From Pseudomonadota bacterium (GTDB taxonomy: Bacteria; Pseudomonadota; Alphaproteobacteria; Sphingomonadales; Sphingomonadaceae): a stretch of 6,315 bases of DNA. The stretch is from the NCBI GenBank assembly GCA_030271565.1, contig JARXKR010000132.1, positions 1 through 6,315 on the forward strand, given 5' to 3'. Within the stretch, counting starts at the first letter, position 1. Each line of letters opens with the position of its first letter. The notes under the pieces were generated by a model. It ran no database searches, was not told where the DNA came from, and saw only the letters and a program-made list of their open reading frames with translations. A program made the position numbers and the translations under genes. Below are positions 1 to 4,502 of this stretch, one piece after another.

Positions 1-1457
1 GCATCGCGGGTGCGCAGGTCTTCGATCAGCCGCACCGCGTGGATCACGGTCGAGTGATCGCGCCCGCCGAACTTGCGGCCAATCTCGGGATAACTCCGCG
101 GGGTCAGCACTTTGGCAAGGTACATCGCGACCTGACGCGGGCGCACCACCGCACGGGCGCGCCGTTTCGATGACATCTCGGTCCGGTCGACCCGGTAGAA
201 CTGGCAGACCGTGCGCTGGATCTCGTCGATGGTGATCCGGCGGCGGTTGGCCGAGAGGATATCGGTGAGCTGCTCTTCGGCCAGCTGAAGCGAAACTGCT
301 TGGCCGGTGAGCTGGGCATAGGCGATCAGCTTGTTGAGCCCGCCGACCAGCTCGCGCACGTTGCGGTTGATCGTCCGGGCGAGGAATTCGACCACGTCCG
401 AGGGCACATGGGTCGGCGAAAAGCGCTGCAAGCGGTGCTCGAGGATTGTCCGGCGCAGTTCGATATCGGCGGGCTGGATATCGGCGACCAGCCCCATCGA
501 CAGCCGCGACAAGAGGCGCTGTTCGACCCCGTCGAGCGCTTGCGGGGCGCGGTCGGCGGCGAACACCAGCCGCTTGCCCTCAGCCAGCAGCGCGTCGATC
601 GTGTAAAGCAGTTCTTCCTGCGCCGAAGCCTTGCCGATGATGAACTGGATATCGTCGACCAGCAGCAGGTCGAAGCCGCGCAGCCGGGTCTTGAACTCGA
701 TCGTCTGGTTTTGGCGCAACGCCTGAACGAATTCGACCATGAAGCGCTCGGCCGAGCAGTAGAAAATCCGCGCCCGCGGATGCGCCAGCAGATAGGCGTG
801 GCCGATCGCGTGGAGCAGGTGGGTCTTGCCCTGGCCGGTGGCGGCCTTGAGGTAAAGCGGGGCGAACTGCGGGGTTTCGGTCGCGGCCATGCGCTGCGCG
901 GCATTGCTGGCGAGAACATTGGCCGAACCCGAGACGAAGGTTGCGAAAGTCAGCGAGGGATCGAGCCCGATCGAGGCCATGCCAAGGCCATTGGGGCCCA
1001 GCCCGCCAAGCTCGGCCGCGCTCATCCCCAATGCATCGCCGGGCTGTGATGCCGCTTCGCCATTGCCGCGCCGGCCGCTGTCGCTCTGCCCGAAGCGCAG
1101 CCCCTGCGGCGCACGGCGCCCGGGCTGGACCGAGATACGGACATTGCGGATATCGGGACGGGCGATCTTCCACGCGAGCGACAACCGGTCGGAAAACCGG
1201 TCGGCGACCCAGTTGGCCGAGAATTCGGTCGGAAGGTGCAGGTCGAGCGTGCCGGTTTCTTTGCAGAAGCCGCCCAGCTGGACTGGCTTGATCCACTGGC
1301 TGTGCAGCTGCTGGCCAAGGTCCTTGCGCAGCCCCTGACTGATATCGGACCAGTCGGCAGCAAGATCCATCGCTTCGTGCTCGTCGCGCAAGCGATCCTC
1401 TTCCGATTTACCATTGGCGGCAGGCTGTAATTGCGCTCCGCCAGTTGCCATTACCAT
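1..1457 (-). CDS. dnaA: Chromosomal replication initiator protein DnaA (3' end cut by the window edge)
   Basis: DnaA is the AAA+ ATPase that binds DnaA boxes at oriC, melts the origin and loads the DnaB helicase. Reading the minus strand from ATG at 1457 gives 485 codons without a stop. Domain I lies at about residues 31-115 (WSDISQGLRKDLG onward), followed by a short low-complexity domain II. The AAA+ domain starts near 166: Walker A ATGQGKTHLL (Lys 211), Walker B LLLVDDIQF (Asp 268-269), box VII RLLSRLSMGLVADIQP with the arginine finger at 318, and sensor II RELVGGLNKL (Arg 368). Domain IV carries the DNA-binding signature GGRDHSTVIHAV near 464-475, so only a short C-terminal tail is missing. 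The start is uncertain: in-frame ATGs also occur at 1484, 1451 and 1370, with a GTG at 1460, and none has a strong Shine-Dalgarno sequence. A GAG lies 8 nt before ATG 1451. The family call is certain; the exact start is not. Confidence 0.96.
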   Translation of the reverse strand, partial: MVMATGGAQLQPAANGKSEEDRLRDEHEAMDLAADWSDISQGLRKDLGQQLHSQWIKPVQLGGFCKETGTLDLHLPTEFSANWVADRFSDRLSLAWKIARPDIRNVRISVQPGRRAPQGLRFGQSDSGRRGNGEAASQPGDALGMSAAELGGLGPNGLGMASIGLDPSLTFATFVSGSANVLASNAAQRMAATETPQFAPLYLKAATGQGKTHLLHAIGHAYLLAHPRARIFYCSAERFMVEFVQALRQNQTIEFKTRLRGFDLLLVDDIQFIIGKASAQEELLYTIDALLAEGKRLVFAADRAPQALDGVEQRLLSRLSMGLVADIQPADIELRRTILEHRLQRFSPTHVPSDVVEFLARTINRNVRELVGGLNKLIAYAQLTGQAVSLQLAEEQLTDILSANRRRITIDEIQRTVCQFYRVDRTEMSSKRRARAVVRPRQVAMYLAKVLTPRSYPEIGRKFGGRDHSTVIHAVRLIEDLRTRD

Positions 1458-1462
1458 CACTC

Positions 1463-1478
1463 GATTCGCCCCCGAATC
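1463..1478 (-). promoter_or_regulatory. Perfect hairpin at the dnaA translation start, each arm a GANTC site
   Basis: GATTCG (1463-1468) and CGAATC (1473-1478) are exact reverse complements separated by four C residues. The dnaA mRNA could therefore fold a 6-bp stem with a GGGG loop. The stem ends 5 nt before ATG 1457 and includes the only G-rich run that could serve that start. If dnaA instead starts at ATG 1484, the hairpin falls within its first codons. A role in limiting DnaA translation, or as a DNA-level methylation or protein site, is inferred. Confidence 0.4.
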
Positions 1479-1484
1479 CACCAT

Positions 1485-1556
1485 TCAACACCAGAGACGC
1501 GATGCGCGCCTCTCCGAACGCCGGATGCCCGAATCTCCGGCCTGCTTTAGCAGCAT
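1485..1556 (-). other. Candidate 23-codon upstream ORF in the dnaA leader
   Basis: On the minus strand, ATG at 1556-1554 opens a 23-residue frame (MLLKQAGDSGIRRSERRAS...) that ends at TGA 1487-1485. The next three bases, 1484-1482, are an ATG in the same phase as dnaA, so the stop and a possible dnaA start directly abut (TGAATG). No clear Shine-Dalgarno sequence precedes the ATG, and the peptide resembles nothing I know. It may be chance. If translated, it could couple to or attenuate dnaA initiation. Confidence 0.2.
1520..1553. repeat. Two adjacent inverted repeats in the dnaA leader
   Basis: GCCGGA (1520-1525) pairs perfectly with TCCGGC (1536-1541) around a 10-nt loop that contains a GAATC site. 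Immediately next to it, CTGC (1542-1545) pairs with GCAG (1550-1553) around TTTA. On the plus strand the second hairpin is followed by a run of six T residues (1556-1561), but no plus-strand gene lies upstream to be terminated. On the minus strand both hairpins would lie in the dnaA 5' leader. They are therefore more likely leader structure than a terminator. Confidence 0.35.
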
Positions 1557-1811
1557 TTTTTGTGAGGCCCGGAAGGCGATTGGCGCTTTCAAGACCGTGG
1601 ATGGATTTATGAACGGTTGTGTGATGCACGCAAGGCACTTGCTGTAAAAAAACTGAAATAAAGGCCCTTGACTCCAAGCGAGGCCCTAAAAGCCTATGTC
1701 TTTGCGTTAACAACCTGTTTCTATTGTATTTTTCTTGGAGTAGCAGATCCGTAGAAATGCGAATCGCGGGAATACATAGCCTTAGGGTGTAAGCAGCTCG
1801 TGCTGCAGTTG

Positions 1812-1850
1812 CGCAAAGAAAAAGGCCGGTGGCAATCGCCCCGGCCCTTA
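1812..1850 (-). terminator. Rho-independent terminator of rpsT
   Basis: On the minus strand GGCCGG (1846-1841) pairs with CCGGCC (1829-1824). The stem is extended inward by GGC/GCC with one bulged A, and outward by AA pairing with the start of the T tract. The loop is GATT. The stem is followed by TTTTTCTTT. It sits about 65 nt past the rpsT stop codon and should separate rpsT transcription from dnaA. Confidence 0.85.
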
Positions 1851-1914
1851 ACCATTTTCGTTCTGCTTACGTGCCGCCGATCACCATCCCGTAGGGGCGA
1901 ATCGGTCGCGCCAA

Positions 1915-2178
1915 TTAACCCAGCGCTGCGACTCGCTTGGTCAGCCGCGAGAACTTGCGCGCTGCGGTGTTCTTGTGAAGCACGCCGCGCGCGACGCCGC
2001 GCGCCAGTTCGGGCTGTGCCGCCTTGAGCGCTTCAGCGGCGGCGGTCTTGTCACCGCCGTCGAGCGCCGCTTCGACCTTCTTGACGAAAGTCCGGATGCG
2101 ACCGAGGCGGTTGCCGTTGATCTCGGCGCGACGGTCGTTGCGGCGGATGCGCTTTTTGGCTTGCGGCGTATTGGCCAT
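1915..2178 (-). CDS. rpsT: 30S ribosomal protein S20
   Basis: This is the small basic protein that binds 16S rRNA in the 30S subunit. The 87-residue product starts MANTPQAKKRIRRNDRRAEI and contains the family's typical Lys/Arg-rich N-terminus. It continues with the helical middle segment and the conserved C-terminal block GVLHKNTAARKFSRLTKRV, at the usual S20 length. The frame is open upstream to an ATG at 2217, but ATG 2178 is chosen. It gives the canonical MAN start and has a good Shine-Dalgarno sequence, AAGGA, 5 nt before it. The gene lies between mutM and dnaA on the same strand and ends in an intrinsic terminator, so it is probably a single-gene transcript or shares read-through from mutM. 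One GANTC site (1930-1934) lies near its 3' end. Confidence 0.97.
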   Translation of the reverse strand: MANTPQAKKRIRRNDRRAEINGNRLGRIRTFVKKVEAALDGGDKTAAAEALKAAQPELARGVARGVLHKNTAARKFSRLTKRVAALG

Positions 2179-2183
2179 TTTCG

Positions 2184-2188
2184 TCCTT
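2184..2188 (-). promoter_or_regulatory. rpsT ribosome binding site
   Basis: AAGGA on the minus strand lies 5 nt before ATG 2178. It decides the rpsT start in favour of the MANTPQ form over the longer frame from 2217. Confidence 0.8.
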
Positions 2189-2244
2189 GAATATCTCGTG
2201 CAATCGCGGGGTGCCAACCGGAGTCGGACCCGCAGGAAGCGCGG

Positions 2245-2273
2245 CCCTTAACTGCGAGCCTCCGAATCGTCAA
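2245..2273 (-). promoter_or_regulatory. Candidate rpsT promoter overlapping a GANTC site
   Basis: The minus strand has a good -35 hexamer, TTGACG (2273-2268). At 16 or 17 nt spacing a poor -10, TTAAGG or TAAGGG, follows. GAATC at 2264-2268 overlaps the -35/spacer junction, and a second site (GAGTC, 2221-2225) lies further down the leader. The gap between mutM and rpsT is 105 bp, and I see no terminator for mutM in it. The -10 is too weak to be sure of this promoter. Confidence 0.3.
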
Positions 2274-2283
2274 GCGCTACGGC

Positions 2284-3099
2284 TCATTTCTGGCACTTCG
2301 GACAATACCAAGTGCTGCGCCCGCCCTGGACGATCCGCTTGATCGGTGCCGCGCACCGGGTGCACGGTTGGCCCGCGCGGTCGTAGACATCGAAGCGTTT
2401 CGAGAAATAGCCGAGCTGGCCGTCGGGCTGGGCAAAATCGCGCAGGCTTGAGCCGCCCGCCTCGATCGCCTCGGCCAGCACTGCCTTGATCGCCGGAACC
2501 AGCCGGCCCAGCGCGGGCCGGGTGACCTTGCCCGCCGCCCTGCGCGGATCGATGCCAGCGCGGAACAGCGCCTCGCACACATAGATATTGCCCAGCCCGG
2601 CGACAAGCCGCTGGTCGAGCAGCATCAGCTTGATCGCTGCGGCGCGTCTCGCCAGCGCAGTCTTGAGGTGCGCAGGCGTGAAGTCACCCCCCAATGGCTC
2701 GGGCCCAAGCGCGGCAAAGGTCGGCCAGAAGTCCAGCCCGGCGGTATCGACCAGGTCGACCGAGCCGAACCGGCGCGGATCGCACAGCGACAGGCAGTGG
2801 CCGCTGCCGGTCTCGATCACCAGGTGATCGTGCTTGCCGATTTCCTCGGGCTCGATCCGCCACCGCCCCGACATGCCGAGATGGAACACCATGGTCTGGC
2901 CGCGATTCGTGTGGATCAATCCGTACTTGGCGCGCCGTCCCAGCCCGGTGACCGTCGCCCCGGTCAGGTTCTGGACCAACCCGGCAGGAAACGGTCGGCG
3001 CAGATCGGCGCGGTGCAAGGTCACCCGGGCGAGCCGAGCGCCATCGAGAAAGCGCGCCAGACCGCGCACGGTGGTTTCGACTTCGGGCAATTCAGGCAT
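2284..3099 (-). CDS. mutM: Formamidopyrimidine-DNA glycosylase (8-oxoguanine DNA glycosylase / AP lyase)
   Basis: This enzyme excises 8-oxoguanine and formamidopyrimidines from oxidised DNA and cleaves the abasic site, in base excision repair. The 271-residue product begins MPELPEVETT; after Met removal, Pro is the catalytic Schiff-base residue and Glu the general acid. Lys 58 in GRRAKYGL corresponds to E. coli Lys 57. Met 76 (HLGMSGR) and Arg 110-Phe 111 (DPRRFG) are the residues that fill the gap left by the flipped base. The helix-two-turn-helix carries Asn 171 (GLGNIY). The C-terminal zinc finger is complete: Cys 246, 249, 266 and 269 in C-x2-C-x16-C-x2-C, with Arg 261 before the last cysteine pair. 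Length and motifs are normal, so the enzyme should be active. The start gives the essential MPELPE terminus even though no strong ribosome binding site precedes it. It diverges from the DUF1993 gene. Confidence 0.98.
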   Translation of the reverse strand: MPELPEVETTVRGLARFLDGARLARVTLHRADLRRPFPAGLVQNLTGATVTGLGRRAKYGLIHTNRGQTMVFHLGMSGRWRIEPEEIGKHDHLVIETGSGHCLSLCDPRRFGSVDLVDTAGLDFWPTFAALGPEPLGGDFTPAHLKTALARRAAAIKLMLLDQRLVAGLGNIYVCEALFRAGIDPRRAAGKVTRPALGRLVPAIKAVLAEAIEAGGSSLRDFAQPDGQLGYFSKRFDVYDRAGQPCTRCAAPIKRIVQGGRSTWYCPKCQK

Positions 3100-3124
3100 G
3101 GCAGTGAGCTATGTCCAGTTTCAG

Positions 3125-3137
3125 TTTGCAACGCAAA
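3125..3137. repeat. Short inverted repeat between mutM and the DUF1993 gene
   Basis: TTTGC (3125-3129) and GCAAA (3133-3137) are perfect inverted 5-bp arms around AAC, 25 bp from the mutM start and 50 bp from the DUF1993 start. The position suits a regulator site between divergent genes, but a 5-bp repeat is easily due to chance. I see no convincing promoter hexamers on either strand of this 88-bp gap. Confidence 0.2.
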
Positions 3138-3187
3138 TTTCGCCTGCTACGAGGCAGCTCATACAAGATCATCGGGAGAGTTTCGCC

Positions 3188-3712
3188 ATGTCTTATTCAC
3201 TGTATCAGTCCTCGGTCCCCGGCTTCATCGCCATGCTGAGCAACATCAAGAACTGGCTCGACAAGGCCGCCGGACAAAAAGACGAGGCGGTGCTGATCGA
3301 GGCCAAACTGGCGCCCGACATGTTCGCGCTGGCCCGCCAGGTTCAGATCGCTTCGGACACGGCCAAGGGTGCTGCGGCGCGGCTGACCGGCACCGACGGC
3401 CCGGCCATGCCCGATACCGAAGCCAGCTTTGCCGAACTCAAGCAGCGCTGCGACAAGACGATCGCCTATCTGCAATCGGTCGATGCGGCGGCCTACGATG
3501 CCGGCGGACCCCGCGAAGTCGTGATGACCTTCCCCAACGGCGGCGGCGTGAAGTTCGACGGGCAGACTTACCTCACCGGCTTCGTACAGCCCAACTTCTA
3601 CTTCCACGCCAGCATGGTCTATGCGATTCTGCGCGCGCAAGGTGTTGATCTCGGCAAGCAGGACTTTCTCGCGCACCTCGCCCCGCACATGTTCGCGCCG
3701 CCTGCAAGCTGA
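3188..3712 (+). CDS. DUF1993 domain-containing protein
   Basis: The 174-residue protein resembles the DUF1993 family, small, mainly helical, cytosolic proteins related to the DinB-like four-helix fold, whose function is not established. Supporting features are the N-terminus MSYSLYQSSVPGFIAMLSNIKNWLDKA, the central ASFAELKQRCDKTIAYL segment, and the block around residues 136-158 (NFYFHASMVYAILR then GVDLGKQDF). Length fits the family. There is no signal peptide or membrane segment. ATG 3188 is chosen over the much longer open frame upstream because family similarity begins exactly here and GGGAG lies 9 nt before it; the upstream part overlaps mutM antisense. It sits between mutM and ubiE, 58 bp ahead of ubiE on the same strand, and may share its transcript. 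No link to repair or quinone synthesis can be read from the sequence. Confidence 0.88.
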   Translation: MSYSLYQSSVPGFIAMLSNIKNWLDKAAGQKDEAVLIEAKLAPDMFALARQVQIASDTAKGAAARLTGTDGPAMPDTEASFAELKQRCDKTIAYLQSVDAAAYDAGGPREVVMTFPNGGGVKFDGQTYLTGFVQPNFYFHASMVYAILRAQGVDLGKQDFLAHLAPHMFAPPAS

Positions 3713-3770
3713 CCAAAACTGCACACGCTTTTTGTGGCAGTGCGCTGCGCATATCGCTAAGGCGCGGCGC

Positions 3771-4502
3771 ATGAACGAGCAGGTTTCCTTCGGCTACGAA
3801 GAAGTCTCGCCCGAGGAAAAGACCGAACGCGTCGGCGCGGTCTTTTCCTCGGTGGCGAAGAAGTACGACGTGATGAACGACGCCATGTCGGTGGGGATGC
3901 ACCGGCTGTGGAAGGACAAGTTCGTGCGGCGCGTCAAACCGCGCCCGGGCGAGTCCATCCTCGACATGGCCGGCGGCACCGGCGACATTGCCTTCCGCAT
4001 GGCCAAGGAAGGCGCGGCGGTCACCGTTTCGGACATCAACCAGGACATGCTCGACGTCGGGATCGAGCGGGCGATTGAACGCGGCTTCGACGAGCTGGTC
4101 TGGTCGCGCCAGAACGCCGAGGAACTGAGCTTCCCCGACCGCTTTTTCGATGCCTACACCATCGCCTTCGGGATCCGCAACGTGACCCGAATCGATGCCG
4201 CGCTGGCCGAGGCGCACCGCGTGCTCAAACACGGCGGGCGGTTCTTCTGCCTCGAATTCTCGACCACCCAGTGGCCCGGCTTCAAGGAAGCCTACGATTT
4301 GTATTCACACAAGCTGGTGCCGCGGATTGGCGAAGCCATTGCGGGCGACGGCGAAAGCTATCGCTACCTGATCGAATCGATCCGCCGCTTCCCGGCCATG
4401 CCTGAATTCGAACATATGATCCGCGATGCCGGGTTCACCCGGACCAAGGTCGAGCCGATCCTGGGCGGGGTGGTCGCGATCCATTCGGGGTGGAAGATCT
4501 GA
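3771..4502 (+). CDS. ubiE: Ubiquinone/menaquinone biosynthesis C-methyltransferase UbiE
   Basis: UbiE is a SAM-dependent C-methyltransferase that methylates the benzoquinol ring in ubiquinone synthesis (and demethylmenaquinol where menaquinone is made). The product is 243 residues, normal for the family. It shows the first family signature YDVMNDAMSVGMHRLW (residues 32-47), the SAM-binding motif I LDMAGGTGDIAFRM (64-77), the acidic motif II end SDIN (87-90), the NAEELSFPD segment (115-123) and IAFGIRNVTR (131-140). The second signature reads RVLKHGGRFFCLEFS (150-164), with His where Pro or Val is usual. The start codon at 3771 has only a weak AAGG upstream but matches the expected N-terminus. 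The 3' end overlaps ubiB by 13 nt, which points to an operon with translational coupling. Confidence 0.97.
   Translation: MNEQVSFGYEEVSPEEKTERVGAVFSSVAKKYDVMNDAMSVGMHRLWKDKFVRRVKPRPGESILDMAGGTGDIAFRMAKEGAAVTVSDINQDMLDVGIERAIERGFDELVWSRQNAEELSFPDRFFDAYTIAFGIRNVTRIDAALAEAHRVLKHGGRFFCLEFSTTQWPGFKEAYDLYSHKLVPRIGEAIAGDGESYRYLIESIRRFPAMPEFEHMIRDAGFTRTKVEPILGGVVAIHSGWKI

Larger units (their letters stand above)
1463..1903. promoter_or_regulatory. Cluster of six GANTC (CcrM-type methylation) sites upstream of dnaA
   Basis: GANTC sites are at 1463-1467 (GATTC), 1474-1478 (GAATC), 1531-1535 (GAATC), 1670-1674 (GACTC), 1761-1765 (GAATC) and 1899-1903 (GAATC). By eye I count ten more in the remaining 5.86 kb, and none in the 1.46 kb of dnaA coding sequence. 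CcrM is the cell-cycle adenine methyltransferase of many Alphaproteobacteria. In Caulobacter, the methylation state of GANTC sites influences dnaA transcription, and the GcrA regulator recognises methylated sites. That these sites control dnaA here is inference from density and position. Confidence 0.5.
1458..1914. other. dnaA-rpsT intergenic region: rpsT terminator plus probable dnaA promoter and leader
   Basis: This 457-bp gap has no credible protein gene; the reading frames across it lack family features and good ribosome binding sites. From right to left it holds the rpsT terminator (1812-1850), an AT-rich patch (1641-1740 is 40% GC by count, in otherwise GC-rich DNA), then a structured stretch next to dnaA. 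The dnaA promoter must lie here. A TACAAT hexamer on the minus strand (1728-1723) could be a -10 element, but it has no good -35 partner at 17 bp. A CtrA-like half match, TTAA-N7-TTTC, is at 1707-1721. One weak DnaA-box-like 9-mer (CCATCCACG, minus strand, 1604-1596, 6 of 9 to TTATCCACA) is present. Six GANTC sites are described separately. There is no DnaA-box cluster, so I do not call an origin. Confidence 0.6.

Noticed and set aside
300..1049. Long plus-strand open frame of 249 codons
   Set aside because: It is the antisense shadow of dnaA; the minus strand carries all DnaA motifs in order, and the plus-strand product has no recognisable domain.
1542..1562. Plus-strand intrinsic terminator (CTGC-TTTA-GCAG then T run)
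   Set aside because: The stem is only 4 bp and no plus-strand gene lies upstream; it is more likely leader structure of dnaA.
1707..1721. CtrA binding site (TTAA-N7-TTAA)
   Set aside because: Only the first half matches; the second half reads TTTC. It is not enough without conservation.
1721..1777. 18-codon minus-strand frame starting ATG 1777
   Set aside because: Its AAGG lies only 2 nt before the ATG, which is too close, and nothing suggests a function or coupling to a gene.
1458..1914. Chromosomal origin (oriC) next to dnaA
   Set aside because: The region is AT-rich in part, but I find no cluster of TTATNCACA-type DnaA boxes, only one 6-of-9 match. A GC-skew switch or replication profile would be needed to support it.
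1842..2252. Repeated 11-mer CGGCCCTTAAC on either side of rpsT (1842-1852 and 2242-2252)
   Set aside because: A few exact 11-mer pairs are expected by chance in a window of this size, and one copy is explained by the terminator stem.
2668..3648. Long plus-strand open frames across mutM (326 and 292 codons)
   Set aside because: They are antisense or out-of-frame shadows of mutM. Only the part from 3188 in the second frame is real, as the DUF1993 gene.
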